Position numbers and translations under genes: made by a program. A stretch of 64,000 bases of DNA from Novilysobacter_A longmucuonensis (lineage in GTDB: Bacteria > Pseudomonadota > Gammaproteobacteria > Xanthomonadales > Xanthomonadaceae), in assembly GCF_046600735.1 (NCBI RefSeq), contig NZ_JBJMAW010000005.1, positions 62,001-126,000 on the forward strand, read 5' to 3'. This document shows positions 8,349-20,973 of the stretch, one piece after another. Each line of letters starts with the position of its first letter. Position 1 is the first letter of the stretch. Under the pieces are notes generated by a model, which worked only from the letters and a program-made list of their open reading frames with translations, had not been told where the DNA came from and did not search any database.

Positions 8349-9395
8349 TCACGCCTGCGTGTAACCGGGCAGCGCCTGTGCAGGCGCCTGCGGCAGCTGT
8401 CGCGCAAGGGCCGCGGCGCCCAGCAGCCCGGGGTGCGGATGGGTCACCGCGAGCGTCGGCACGGTCGCCATAGCCGGCGAAAAACGGCCCTTGTGCTCGA
8501 AGCGGTGGCGGAAGCCAGAGTGGGCGAGCCACGGCATCACCCGCGGCACCACGCCACCGGTCAGGAACACGCCGTCCCACGCGCCCAGGGTCAGTACCAG
8601 GTCGCCCGCGGCCGCGCCAAAGACGGCGCAGAACACATCGATCGTGTGCAGGCAGCGGGCGTCGCCGTCGATTGCGCGTGCGGTGATGTCCTCCGGCCGC
8701 AGGGGCCCGGGGGATCCATGTGCCTCCTCGCCACCGGCCATCGCACTGAGCGCCCGATGCAGGTTCACCAGGCCGCCGCCGCTGACCAGGCGCTCGTTTG
8801 AGACCCGGCCGAACTCGCCCGACAGGCGTTGCAGTACGCCGATCTCCTCCGGCGTGCCGGGTGCGAAGCTGACGTGGCCGCCCTCGGTCTGCAGCGCGTG
8901 GTACTGGCCGTTGCGACGCAACAGCGCGCCTACGCCCAGGCCGGTGCCAGGGCCGATCACCGCGTAGGTGCGGTCGCGGCCATCGTCGCCGACTCCCACG
9001 TCGTGGCCGGGCCAGCGCGCGGAACCGACCTGGGCGACGTCGGTGTGGTCGAGCAGCGACACCGCCATCGCCTGCGCGGCGAAATCGTTGACCATCTGCA
9101 GGTGTTCGAGGTCGAGTGCCCGGCGCGTGCGCTCGATCGAGATCACCCAGGGGTGGTTGGTGATGCGCGCCTCGTCGCCGTCGACCCGACCGGCCACCGC
9201 GAACACCGCATCGCGCACCTGCGCATCGCGGCCGTCGAGGTAATGCCGGGCCGCATCGGCCAGCGACGCGAATGCCTCGACCTGGAAGGTCTCGATGCTG
9301 TCGGCGAGCAGCGGCGGCGAGTCGCCGGGGTGCGCCAGCGCAAAGCGCGCATTGGTCCCGCCGATATCGGCCAGCAGCACGCCGACGCCGCTCAC
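8349..9395 (-). CDS. glk: Glucokinase
   Basis: ATP-dependent glucokinase of the bacterial Glk (ROK-distant, hexokinase-fold) family, 348 aa. The N-terminal phosphate loop LLADIGGTNARFAL, the sugar-binding VNDFAAQAMA and the GPGTGLGVGAL motif are present, as is the C-terminal GGVVPR. It supplies glucose-6-phosphate directly to the zwf-pgl-edd-eda products. The ATG overlaps the zwf stop by 4 bp, which fixes the start. Confidence 0.95.
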   Translation of the reverse strand: MSGVGVLLADIGGTNARFALAHPGDSPPLLADSIETFQVEAFASLADAARHYLDGRDAQVRDAVFAVAGRVDGDEARITNHPWVISIERTRRALDLEHLQMVNDFAAQAMAVSLLDHTDVAQVGSARWPGHDVGVGDDGRDRTYAVIGPGTGLGVGALLRRNGQYHALQTEGGHVSFAPGTPEEIGVLQRLSGEFGRVSNERLVSGGGLVNLHRALSAMAGGEEAHGSPGPLRPEDITARAIDGDARCLHTIDVFCAVFGAAAGDLVLTLGAWDGVFLTGGVVPRVMPWLAHSGFRHRFEHKGRFSPAMATVPTLAVTHPHPGLLGAAALARQLPQAPAQALPGYTQA

Positions 9396-10828
9396 GCATC
9401 ACCCCCGCGCGGGGACTTCAGCAAGGTGCGCGGCATGAACGCGGCGGCTTCGGCCGGACCCCAGGAGCCGGCCGGATAGTCGTGCACCGGCGCCTGGGCC
9501 TGCGACCAGGCGCGCTCGACGCTGTCGATCCAGCGCCAGGCGGCCTCGACCTCGTCGTCGCGCACGAACAGGGTCTGATTGCCGCGCAGCGCATCCACCA
9601 GCAAGCGCTCGTAGGCGATGCGGCGCTGGTCCGAGCGCGACACCGGCAGGTCCAGGGTCATCGGCCGCAACTCCATCGCGCCCCATTCGGACGCGGCCAG
9701 GCTGCCCATCAGGCCGAGTTCGATGGTTTCCTCCGGCTGCAGTTGCATGCGCAGCCGGTTGGCGCGGGCGCGCTCGCGGCGGGGGCGCTCGAACAGCCAG
9801 TGCGACACCGGCTTGAACGACACCACCACCTCGGTGGTGCGCGCGGCCAGCCGCTTGCCGGTGACCAGCCGGAACGGCACGCCGGCCCAGCGCCAGTTGT
9901 CGATCCAGGCCTGCAGCGCGACGAAGGTCTCCACCGGCCCGCGCGGGTCGGCGTGGCGGTCGTCGAAGCCGATCACCGCATCGCCTTCGACCACGCCGGC
10001 ACGGTAGCGCCCGCGCACCGCATCGGTCGCCACATCGCCTGGCTCCATCGGCCGCAACGCGCACAGCACCTTGCGTTTCTCGTCGCGGATGCTGTCGGCG
10101 TCCAGCGCGGCCGGCGGCTCCATTGCAATCAGGGCGAGCAGCTGCAGCATGTGGTTCTGCACCATGTCGCGCAGCGCGCCGTAGCCGGCGTAGTACCCCT
10201 CGCGGCCATCGACGCCGGCAGTCTCGGCCACCAGGATGTCGACCGACTTGATCCAGCGGTGTTGCCACACCGCCTCCATCAGGGTGTTGCCCAGCCGCAA
10301 GGCGAGCAGATTCTGCACCGGCGCCTTGCCCAGGTAATGGTCGATGCGGAAGATCCGCGACTCGTCCAGGCACTCGCGCAGCGCGGCGTTGATGGCGCGC
10401 GCGGAGGCGAGATCACGGCCGATGGGTTTTTCCAGCACCAGCCGCGAGGGATCGGCGAGCAGTCCGGCCGCGCTGAGCCCGCGTGCGGCCGGCACGAACA
10501 GGTCCGGCGGCGTGGCCAGGTAGCTGACGCAGGGCCGGTCGGCATAGACGCCCAGCGCGTTGGGGATGGCGGCCTCGTCGTCCAGGTCGACCGTGCGGTA
10601 CTGGACCCGGGCGAGCAGGCCGTCGAGGTCCCCGTCCTCGGCCGCCTCGCCGTGGCGCTCGCGCAGCCAGGTCCGGAAGCCGTCGTCGTCCATCGGCTGC
10701 CGGCCCACCGCGACCACGCGGAAGTCGGGCGGCAGCAGGCGGTCGCGCCATAGGTGCAGCAACGACGGAAACAGGTAGCGCTGGGCGAGATCGCCGGTGG
10801 CGCCGAACAGGATCAGGGTGTCGTGCAT
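9392..10828 (-). CDS. zwf: Glucose-6-phosphate 1-dehydrogenase
   Basis: Oxidises glucose-6-phosphate to the 6-phosphogluconolactone, the entry to the ED and pentose phosphate routes. The N-terminal Rossmann motif is FGATGDLAQRYLFPSLL. The active-site signature is RIDHYLGKAPVQNLLALR, with the catalytic His two residues after Asp in the family pattern. 478 aa, close to the usual ~490. First gene of the minus-strand ED operon; glk begins within its stop codon. The upstream region carries a family B inverted repeat, and no operator was recognised. Confidence 0.96.
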   Translation of the reverse strand: MHDTLILFGATGDLAQRYLFPSLLHLWRDRLLPPDFRVVAVGRQPMDDDGFRTWLRERHGEAAEDGDLDGLLARVQYRTVDLDDEAAIPNALGVYADRPCVSYLATPPDLFVPAARGLSAAGLLADPSRLVLEKPIGRDLASARAINAALRECLDESRIFRIDHYLGKAPVQNLLALRLGNTLMEAVWQHRWIKSVDILVAETAGVDGREGYYAGYGALRDMVQNHMLQLLALIAMEPPAALDADSIRDEKRKVLCALRPMEPGDVATDAVRGRYRAGVVEGDAVIGFDDRHADPRGPVETFVALQAWIDNWRWAGVPFRLVTGKRLAARTTEVVVSFKPVSHWLFERPRRERARANRLRMQLQPEETIELGLMGSLAASEWGAMELRPMTLDLPVSRSDQRRIAYERLLVDALRGNQTLFVRDDEVEAAWRWIDSVERAWSQAQAPVHDYPAGSWGPAEAAAFMPRTLLKSPRGGDA

Positions 10829-11270
10829 GGGGCGACGCTACCCGCAAATGGGCAATGGCTTCGTGAGCGCGGGCGCTGCCGGCGCGAAGAGGCTGGTAGA
10901 GCCGAGCTTGCTCGGCTGCGCGACAGCTGTGTTCCCGCGAATGTGTTCCCGCGAAACCGAGCAAGCTCGGCTCTACGCTGGTCGCCTTGTGGGCCCGGCG
11001 CAGTTCGTCGTGATGGGTGGAGCGTAGCGATACCCACAGTTGCCGTGATCGATCGTTATCGCCTTGGCTCAAGCCATCCTGCGAGTCACCCTTCGACAGG
11101 CGGCGCTCACTCCGCCGACGCCAGCCGCGCAGGCCGCTATACTCGCTGGAAATCGCAGCTTTCCAGCCGCGTTACGGTTATTTAAATCAATGGATTAGGT
11201 AACAAACCTGATCCACTTTATGAATCAATGCGGCGCGCCACGCGACGCCGCCCAGGGGCCCTCTCGCCGC
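10829..11270. other. Divergent zwf / smc intergenic region
   Basis: 442 bp between divergent zwf and smc. It holds a family B inverted repeat (10896-10976), then apparently unique sequence. TATACT at 11138-11143 is a candidate -10 for smc, with no good -35. An AT-rich stretch from about 11178 to 11225 precedes smc and contains in-frame upstream ATGs that I do not take as the start. No gene is supported. Confidence 0.5.
10896..10976. repeat. Inverted repeat (family B), copy 1
   Basis: Arms GTAGAGCCGAGCTTGCTCGG and its complement CCGAGCAAGCTCGGCTCTAC bracket a short centre that itself contains a tandem TGTTCCCGCGAA duplication. Each arm is internally palindromic (CCGAGC-TT-GCTCGG), as in REP-type elements. 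Related copies lie at 40664-40718 and 43074-43131. Confidence 0.8.
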
Positions 11271-14789
<3,519 letters not shown>

Positions 14790-14800
14790 AGCAAGGGCGC

Positions 14801-15104
14801 TGTCCGCAAAGGACGCGAAACGCGCAAAAGTAGAGCGAAAGAAAAGTAAGGAAGGAAGTAATCGAAGAAGCAGGGTAAGAAGGTAAGGCGAGCCAGACGG
14901 AACACGAGGGAATCCCGAAGAACCGGCTTTACCAGCCGTCATTCCCGCGAAGGCGGGAATCCATGCCCCGCGGACTTGCAGGATCGCCGCTCTGGATCCC
15001 CGCCTTGGCGGGGATGACATCTGATATACGGGTAAACGAAAAGTAAATTTTTTTCGCCTTTTTTACGCCCTTTTTCGCGTCCTTTTTGCGCCCTTTGCGG
15101 GCAA
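14801..15104. repeat. Nested inverted repeats (families F copy 2 and D) between smc and zipA
   Basis: The 334-bp smc-zipA gap is nearly all repeat. Outer arms at 14801-14850 (GTCCGCAAAGGACGCG, CGCAAAAG, GAGCGAAAG) and 15052-15104 are inverted and resemble the scpA-scpB element. Inside lies a different palindromic pair at 14938-14960 (GTCATTCCCGCGAAGGCGGG) and 14994-15018 (CCCCGCCTTGGCGGGGATGAC), a type common in proteobacterial genomes. It looks like one element inserted inside another. Confidence 0.8.
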
Positions 15105-15123
15105 CCGGTTTTAGGAGCCCCAG

Positions 15124-15873
15124 ATGTCGGACATGACCCTGCTGCGGATCGGAATCCTGATCGCCGGCGTGATCCTCATCGCCGCGATCGTGTTCTTCGG
15201 CCGGCCGCGCCGGCCGGGGCAGGGCAAGCGGGTCGCGCGTGAAGCCGGTAGTGGTTCGCGGGTCGAGCCGACGTTCGGTGAGCAGATTGAAAGCGGATTG
15301 GTTGGGCCCGATGACAACGGCGATGCGGCCAGCACCCAGGCCGAGCTCGAATTGTTCGACCGGACCCTCGAAGGCGGTGCCAGCGCGGGCGGCAGCGAGC
15401 CGGGCCGCCGCGTCAGCGAGGAGTTCGACAAGATCGTCACGCTGTATCTGGCCGCGCGCGCCGGCGAGAAGCTGCAGGGCACCGACATCGTGGTCGCCGC
15501 CGAGAAGGCCGGCCTGACCTACGGCTACATGGGCGTATTCCACCGATTGGTCGAGAATCATGCCGAACGCGGTCCGGTATTCAGCGTCGCCAACATCATG
15601 AAGCCGGGCAGCTTTGATATGGCGACCATCCAGGAGCTGGAAACCCCGGCGATCGCCTTCTTCCTGACCCTGCCGGCACCGGTGCCGGCGCTCGACGGCT
15701 GGGAAACCATGCTGCCGACCGTCGAGCGCATGGCCGAGCTGCTCGGTGGCATCGTCCTGGACGAGCAGCGCAACGCATTGGGCCGCCAACGCATCGCCCT
15801 CATCCGCGAGGAGCTGCGCGCCTATGACCGCGAACGCGAAGCGCCGCCGCTGAGCAAGCCGTCGCGTTGGTGA
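15124..15873 (+). CDS. zipA: Cell division protein ZipA
   Basis: Bitopic inner-membrane protein that tethers FtsZ to the membrane at the division site. An N-terminal transmembrane helix (LLRIGILIAGVILIAAIVFF, about residues 6-25) is followed by a basic segment, a Gly/Ser/Glu linker, and the C-terminal FtsZ-binding domain from about residue 105 (ARAGEKLQGTDIVVAAEKAG, then MGVFHR and ANIMKPGSFD). The linker is shorter than in E. coli (249 versus about 328 aa). The smc-zipA-ligA order is typical for this family of bacteria. Confidence 0.93.
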   Translation: MSDMTLLRIGILIAGVILIAAIVFFGRPRRPGQGKRVAREAGSGSRVEPTFGEQIESGLVGPDDNGDAASTQAELELFDRTLEGGASAGGSEPGRRVSEEFDKIVTLYLAARAGEKLQGTDIVVAAEKAGLTYGYMGVFHRLVENHAERGPVFSVANIMKPGSFDMATIQELETPAIAFFLTLPAPVPALDGWETMLPTVERMAELLGGIVLDEQRNALGRQRIALIREELRAYDREREAPPLSKPSRW

Positions 15874-15884
15874 GCTTTTTTTTT

Positions 15885-16001
15885 GTGATACGGATTTACG
15901 CGGATGGACACGGATAGAGCATTCAGGAATGCTTCTGCGCTTTCGGCCACGCTTGGCTCTTATCCGCGCTGATCCGCGCTGATCCGCGTTGATCCGCGTC
16001 G
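15885..16001. repeat. 10-bp-periodic inverted repeat (family E), copy 1, between zipA and ligA
   Basis: The left arm (15885-15920) is three head-to-tail units of the form CGGATNNACG. The right arm (15958-16001) is four units of GATCCGCGCT or GATCCGCGTT, the complement. The period is 10 bp exactly. The same architecture occurs at 20674-20857, 59345-59590 and 60704-60839. A run of T at about 15876-15884 precedes it. Confidence 0.85.
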
Positions 16002-16036
16002 AAAGATTTCACCTCCGCGGACCGCCCTGCGATGCG

Positions 16037-18382
16037 ATGACCATGACCGACGTAGCTACCCGCATCGCCGAGCTGCGCCGTCAACTCGATGACGCCAACT
16101 ATCGCTATCACGTGCTCGACGACCCGGCGATCCCGGACGCCGACTACGACCGCCTGCTGCGCGAACTGGACGAGCTCGAGCAGGCGCACCCGGAGCTGCT
16201 GACGCCCGACTCGCCGACCCAGCGTGTCGGCGGCGCGCCGTCCGGTGCCTTCGCAGCGGTCAGGCACGCGATTCCGATGCTGTCGCTCGGCAACGCCTTC
16301 ACCGAAGTGGAGGTCGCCGATTTCGTGCGTCGGGTCGAACAGAAGCTCGATCGGGAAAACCCGACGTTCTCGGTCGAGCCCAAGCTTGACGGGCTCGCGA
16401 TCAGCCTGCGCTACGAGCATGGCCGACTGGTGCAGGGCGCGACCCGCGGCGATGGCGCGACCGGCGAGGACGTGACCGCCAACCTGCGCACGGTGAAAGC
16501 CATCCCGCTTCAGCTGCGCGGCGACGACTGGCCGGATGTGCTGGAAGTGCGCGGCGAGGCCTACATGCCGCTGGCCGCGTTCAAAGCCTACAACGAGCGC
16601 GCGCTGGCCGAAGGCGGCAAGGTGCTGGCCAACCCGCGCAACGGTGCGGCCGGGTCGCTGCGCCAGCTCGATGCGCGCATCAGCGCGCGGCGTCCGCTCG
16701 CGTTCTACGCCTACGGCACCGGGCTGGTCGAGGGCGGCAAGCTGCCCGACACGCATTCGGCCACCTTGCAGCGCCTGCGCGAGTGGGGTCTGCCGGTCAG
16801 CGCCGAAAGCCGCGTGGTCAGCGGAAGCGACGGTCTGCTCGGCTACTACCGGCGCATCGGCGACAAGCGCGACGCGCTGCCGTTCGACATCGACGGCGTG
16901 GTCTACAAACTCGACGACTACGCCGACCAGCGCGAGATGGGTTTCGTCTCGCGCGCGCCGCGCTGGGCGATCGCGCACAAGTTCCCGGCGCAGGAACAGA
17001 CGACCGTGGTCGAGACGATCGAGGTCAACGTCGGTCGCACCGGCGCGGTCACGCCCTGGGTGCTGATGCGACCGGTGCACGTCGGTGGCGTCACCGTGAC
17101 CCGCGCCACCCTGCACAACGCCGACCAGGTGGCGCGGCTCGACGTGCGCGTCGGCGACACCGTGATCGTGCGCCGCGCCGGCGACGTGATCCCCGAAGTG
17201 GTGCGGGTGATGCCGGACCAGCGCACGCCCGATGCAGTGCCGTGGTCGATGCCGCGGCAATGCCCGGTGTGCGGCTCGGAGATCGTGCGCGAGGAGGGCG
17301 CCGCCGTGTGGCGCTGCTCGGGCGAGTTGACCTGCGCCTCCCAGCGCCGCGAGGCGATCGGCCATTTCGCCTCGCGCCGGGCAATGGACATCGACGGCCT
17401 GGGCGAGCGCCACATCGAAAACCTGTCGGAACTGGGCTTCGTCAAGTCCGTCGCCGACCTTTACACGCTGGAGCGCGACGACCTGCTGGAGATGAAGCGC
17501 CGCTGCGATGAACGTGACGACACGGTGCCGGGAACCGTCAAGGCCGGCAAGGTCGCCAGCAGGTGGGCCGAGAACCTGATCGCCGCGATTGCCCGCAGCC
17601 GCGACACCACGCTGGAGCGCTTCCTGTTCGCCCTCGGCATCGAGCATGTGGGTGAAAGCACCGCCAAGGCGCTGGCGCTCTGGTTCGGCGACATCGAAGT
17701 CATCCGGCGCCTGCCGTGGCCGCTGTTCAAGCGCGTGCCCGACATCGGTGGCGAGGTGGCGCGCGCGATCGGCCACTTCCTCGACCAACCCGGCAACCAG
17801 CAGGTCATCGATGATCTGCTCGCGCGCGGGGTGAGCATCAGCGATGCGCATCCGCCGTCGCCGAAGTTGCGCGAGGGGCTCGATATGGCGACGCTGCTGG
17901 TCGATCTGGATATCCCGAAGATCACCCGCCTCCGCGCCGAGCAGCTTGCCGCCGTGTTCAAGCAGGTGGATGCCCTGATCGACGCGCCGGAGCACAATTT
18001 CGTGACTGCGGGTCTTCCGGCCGAAACCGCGCGCGCCCTCGCGGCTTGGCTGGATGACGCCGGCAATGCGCGACTGCTGGGCGAGATTGGTGGGGCGCTG
18101 TCCAGGCTCGATGTGATAACCCCGGCCGCGCCGACCACCGTGACTGGGCCGCTCGACGGGCAGAGCGTCGTACTCACCGGCACGCTGTCGGCACTGACCC
18201 GCGAGGACGCGAAGGTGCGCCTGGAAGCGCTGGGAGCGAAGGTCGCCGGCAGCGTCTCGAAGAAAACCAGCTTCGTCGTCGCCGGCGAGGCGGCCGGCTC
18301 CAAGCTCGCCAAGGCCGAGGAGCTGGGCGTCGAGGTCTGGGACGAGGTGCGGCTGCTCGCGTTTCTTGGTGAGCACGAATGA
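16037..18382 (+). CDS. ligA: NAD-dependent DNA ligase LigA
   Basis: Seals nicks using NAD+ in replication and repair. 781 aa. An N-terminal Ia domain (LDDANYRYHVLDDPAIPDAD) binds the NMN moiety. The adenylation site is EPKLDGLAIS, with the KxDG lysine. An OB fold follows, then a four-Cys zinc finger (CPVC ... C ... C between about residues 412 and 433), helix-hairpin-helix repeats (GIEHVGESTAKALA) and a C-terminal BRCT domain from about residue 705 (LDGQSVVLTGTLSALTREDAK). The start at ATG 16037 is preferred; the frame is open to 15989, but that part is encoded by the repeat. It is longer than E. coli LigA (671 aa), mainly through inserts in the HhH-BRCT half. Confidence 0.97.
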   Translation: MTMTDVATRIAELRRQLDDANYRYHVLDDPAIPDADYDRLLRELDELEQAHPELLTPDSPTQRVGGAPSGAFAAVRHAIPMLSLGNAFTEVEVADFVRRVEQKLDRENPTFSVEPKLDGLAISLRYEHGRLVQGATRGDGATGEDVTANLRTVKAIPLQLRGDDWPDVLEVRGEAYMPLAAFKAYNERALAEGGKVLANPRNGAAGSLRQLDARISARRPLAFYAYGTGLVEGGKLPDTHSATLQRLREWGLPVSAESRVVSGSDGLLGYYRRIGDKRDALPFDIDGVVYKLDDYADQREMGFVSRAPRWAIAHKFPAQEQTTVVETIEVNVGRTGAVTPWVLMRPVHVGGVTVTRATLHNADQVARLDVRVGDTVIVRRAGDVIPEVVRVMPDQRTPDAVPWSMPRQCPVCGSEIVREEGAAVWRCSGELTCASQRREAIGHFASRRAMDIDGLGERHIENLSELGFVKSVADLYTLERDDLLEMKRRCDERDDTVPGTVKAGKVASRWAENLIAAIARSRDTTLERFLFALGIEHVGESTAKALALWFGDIEVIRRLPWPLFKRVPDIGGEVARAIGHFLDQPGNQQVIDDLLARGVSISDAHPPSPKLREGLDMATLLVDLDIPKITRLRAEQLAAVFKQVDALIDAPEHNFVTAGLPAETARALAAWLDDAGNARLLGEIGGALSRLDVITPAAPTTVTGPLDGQSVVLTGTLSALTREDAKVRLEALGAKVAGSVSKKTSFVVAGEAAGSKLAKAEELGVEVWDEVRLLAFLGEHE

Positions 18383-18396
18383 AGCGCCGTGCATTG

Positions 18397-18476
18397 GTAG
18401 GAGCGGCTTCAGCCGCGAAGACAATGGGCGCCTTGCGCCGGCACCCGGTTCGCATCGCGGCTGAAGCCGCTCCTAC
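18397..18476. repeat. REP-like inverted repeat (family A), copy 1
   Basis: GTAGGAGCGGCTTCAGCCGCGA at the left and TCGCGGCTGAAGCCGCTCCTA at the right enclose a ~38-bp unrelated centre, between ligA and epmA. Each arm is itself a hairpin (GCGGCT-TC-AGCCGC). Other copies: 19499-19571, 25616-25720, 34498-34575, 45097-45172, 46630-46706 and, inside metH, 57150-57241. Confidence 0.88.
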
Positions 18477-18494
18477 GGGGGCGTCGAAATCCTC

Positions 18495-19475
18495 ATGAGC
18501 GCCGACTGGCAGCCCACCGCGTCCTTCGAGGTCCTTCGCCTGCGCGCGGCCCTCAGCGCCCGCATCCGCGCCTTTTTTTCCGAGCGCGAGGTGATGGAGG
18601 TGGAAACCCCGGTCCTGTCGGTCGCCGGCAACACCGACCCGAACATCGCGTCGTTCTCGCTGCAGTTCAGCGGCCGCACAGACGGCGCGCCGCGTACGCG
18701 CTGGCTGCGTACCTCGCCCGAATACCCGCTCAAGCGCCTGCTGGCGGCCGGTTTCGGTGACTGCTTTGAGCTCGGCCGGGTGTTCCGCGATGGCGAAGCC
18801 GGAGGTCGCCACAACCCCGAGTTCACGATGCTGGAGTGGTACCGGATCGGCTGGGGCCACCAGCGGCTGATCGAGGAAGCCGCCGCGCTGGTGAACGAGG
18901 CGCTGGCACTGGTCGGCCGCAGCGCGCCGTTGCAGCGCACCAGCTACCGCGAGCTGTACCGGCGTGAGCTCGGCATCGATCCGATGCAGGCGAGCGACGA
19001 AGACCTGCGCGGCGCGCTCGGCGATATCGTCATCGATCCGGCTGGCCTGACCCGCGACGACTGGCTCGACCTGCTGATGACGCACCGCCTGCAACCGACA
19101 TTTGCACACGACCGGCTGCTTGCGATTCACAGCTACCCCGCATCGCAATGCGCACTCGCGCGAATCCGCGAAGACGATGAAGGAACGCCCGTCGCGCAGC
19201 GCTTCGAGCTGTACCTCGGGCCACTCGAACTGGCCAACGGTTATCACGAGTTGACCGATGCGGCCGAGCAGGGCGCTCGTTTCGAGCGTGACCGCCAGGT
19301 GCGCGAGCAGCGCGGCCAACCGTCGCCGCCGCGCGACGCGCGCCTGCTGGCGGCGTTGTCGGCGGGATTCTCGGACTGCGCCGGCGTCGCGCTCGGCGTC
19401 GACCGGCTGATGATGGCCATGCTCGGCACCGAACGCATTGCCGATGTGCTGGCATTCGATTTCGCCCACGCCTGA
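18495..19475 (+). CDS. epmA: EF-P--(R)-beta-lysine ligase EpmA
   Basis: Class II lysyl-tRNA-synthetase paralogue (PoxA/GenX/YjeA) that attaches (R)-beta-lysine to translation factor EF-P. It comprises only the catalytic core, without an anticodon domain, at 326 aa as expected. Motif 2 reads FRDGEAGGRHNPEFTMLEWYR, and motif 3 reads GVALGVDRLMMAML. The partner genes epmB and efp are not in this window. Preceded and followed by family A repeats. Confidence 0.95.
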   Translation: MSADWQPTASFEVLRLRAALSARIRAFFSEREVMEVETPVLSVAGNTDPNIASFSLQFSGRTDGAPRTRWLRTSPEYPLKRLLAAGFGDCFELGRVFRDGEAGGRHNPEFTMLEWYRIGWGHQRLIEEAAALVNEALALVGRSAPLQRTSYRELYRRELGIDPMQASDEDLRGALGDIVIDPAGLTRDDWLDLLMTHRLQPTFAHDRLLAIHSYPASQCALARIREDDEGTPVAQRFELYLGPLELANGYHELTDAAEQGARFERDRQVREQRGQPSPPRDARLLAALSAGFSDCAGVALGVDRLMMAMLGTERIADVLAFDFAHA

Positions 19476-19498
19476 GGCTCCCGCTGATTCCCCCAGCC

Positions 19499-19571
19499 GT
19501 AGGAGCGGCTTCAGCCGCGAACCAGAATCGTCAGCCGATGCATTGTAGATCGCGGCTGAAGCCGCTCCTAC
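19499..19571. repeat. REP-like inverted repeat (family A), copy 2
   Basis: Arms TAGGAGCGGCTTCAGCCGCG and CGCGGCTGAAGCCGCTCCTA flank a ~30-bp centre between epmA and mtnA, ending 26 bp before the mtnA start. It may sit in the mtnA leader. Confidence 0.88.
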
Positions 19572-19596
19572 AGGATCTCCCGGCTAGAATCGTGAC

Positions 19597-20658
19597 ATGA
19601 CCGACCACACCTTCGACTTCGACCGCTACGACCGCGTCCGTCCGATCCGCTGGACCGGCGACGCGCTCGAACTGCTCGATCAGCGCAAGCTGCCGTTCGT
19701 GGTGGAGTACGTGCGCTGCGAGAGCAGCGATGACGTGGCTGCCGCAATTCACGCGCTGACCGTGCGCGGCGCACCCGCGATCGGCATTGCCGCCGCCTGG
19801 GGCGTGGTGCTTGCCGCACGCGGGATCGACGCGGCCGACGGCGCGAGCGCACTGACCGAAATGGAACCGGCGATGCAGCGCCTGTACGCGGCCCGCCCGA
19901 CCGCGGTCAACTTGGGTTGGGCGCTCGCACGCATGCGCCGGACCCTCACGGCCGCTGGCGAGGACTGGCGCGAGGTGATCGAGCGCGACGCCGATGCGAT
20001 CACCGCCGAGGATCTGGCCGCAAACCGGCGGATGGGCGCGCTGGGCGCGGCACTGATCGGGGAAGGCAGCGGCGTGATGACGCACTGCAACACCGGCTCG
20101 CTGGCCACCGCCGGCTTCGGCACCGCGCTGGGCGTGATCCGCGCCGGAGTGGCGCAGGGCCGCATCACCAAGGTCTACGCCGGCGAGACCCGGCCGTGGC
20201 TGCAGGGCGCGCGCCTGACTGCCTGGGAGCTGCAGCAGGACGGCATCATGCCGACCCTGATCGCCGATGCGGCGGCCTCGCACCTGATGAAGAGCGGGGC
20301 GGTGCAGTGGGTAGTGGTCGGCGCCGACCGGATCTGCGCCAACGGCGATGTCGCCAACAAGATCGGCACCTACCAGCTCGCGTTGTCGGCCCGCCACCAC
20401 GGGGTCAGGTTCATGGTTGCGGCGCCATCGTCGACGGTCGACATGGCGATGGACTGCGGCGACTCGATCGAGATCGAGATGCGCGATCCCGACGAGCTGT
20501 TCGGCGTCGGCAGCGTGCGCACCGCGGCGCTGGAGATCAGCGCATGGAACCCGGTGTTCGACGTCACCCCGCACGAGCTGATCGACGCCATCGTGACCGA
20601 GCGCGGCGTCATCGAGCGGCCCGACGCGGCGGCGATGCAGGCGGCATTTGGCGATTGA
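19597..20658 (+). CDS. mtnA: S-methyl-5-thioribose-1-phosphate isomerase
   Basis: Converts 5-methylthioribose-1-phosphate to the ribulose form in the methionine salvage pathway. It belongs to the eIF-2B alpha/beta/delta-like aldose-ketose isomerase family. The active-site Cys is in MTHCNTGSLATAGFGTALG and the catalytic Asp in VVGADRICANGDVANKIGTY; RGAPAIGIAAAWG near residue 55 is also conserved. 353 aa is typical. It stands alone, between a family A repeat and a family E repeat; no other salvage gene (mtnBCD) is nearby. Confidence 0.95.
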   Translation: MTDHTFDFDRYDRVRPIRWTGDALELLDQRKLPFVVEYVRCESSDDVAAAIHALTVRGAPAIGIAAAWGVVLAARGIDAADGASALTEMEPAMQRLYAARPTAVNLGWALARMRRTLTAAGEDWREVIERDADAITAEDLAANRRMGALGAALIGEGSGVMTHCNTGSLATAGFGTALGVIRAGVAQGRITKVYAGETRPWLQGARLTAWELQQDGIMPTLIADAAASHLMKSGAVQWVVVGADRICANGDVANKIGTYQLALSARHHGVRFMVAAPSSTVDMAMDCGDSIEIEMRDPDELFGVGSVRTAALEISAWNPVFDVTPHELIDAIVTERGVIERPDAAAMQAAFGD

Positions 20659-20673
20659 TGCCGATAAGGGCGT

Positions 20674-20857
20674 TTGACGCGGTTCAACGCAGATGGCGCG
20701 GATAAAGGCAAAGCTGGAAAGGCGGTCTGGTCCTGCCATCATGGCCGGTGCGGGTAAAAACCGGAAGACGGCGGGAAGAGGCCGGCCTGCGAAGCCGGTT
20801 CCATCGCAAAGTTCCTGTGCTTGATCCGCGCCCATCCGCGTTGATCCGCGTCAAAAA
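20674..20857. repeat. 10-bp-periodic inverted repeat (family E), copy 2, between mtnA and gyrA
   Basis: The left arm starts TTTGACGCGGTTCAACGCAG and the right arm (20821-20857) reads TTGATCCGCG-CCCATCCGCG-TTGATCCGCG-TCAAAAAA. The centre (~110 bp) is unrelated to the centres of the other copies. It sits at the distal end of the 429-bp mtnA-gyrA gap, leaving the gyrA-proximal ~230 bp for promoter sequences. Confidence 0.83.
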
Positions 20858-20973
20858 AGCCCCTGATCAAGCACCCAGGCGCGACCTCGGCCCCCAGCCC
20901 TGCATCTGCTCCGCAATCTGTCGCTAAACCCTTGTTTTTACGCGGAATCGAACCGGCAAAACGGGTCGATTAG

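Noticed and set aside
7561..9402. A single 613-codon frame covering pgl and glk
   Set aside because: Only the last 254 codons match Pgl; the earlier part is an out-of-frame reading of glk.
15876..15884. T-run after zipA as a Rho-independent terminator
   Set aside because: No stable GC-rich stem precedes the run. It merges with the left end of the family E repeat.
15958..16001. Short tandem repeats as a CRISPR array
   Set aside because: Units are 10 bp without spacers, the array is only four units, and it is one arm of an inverted element. No cas genes are present.
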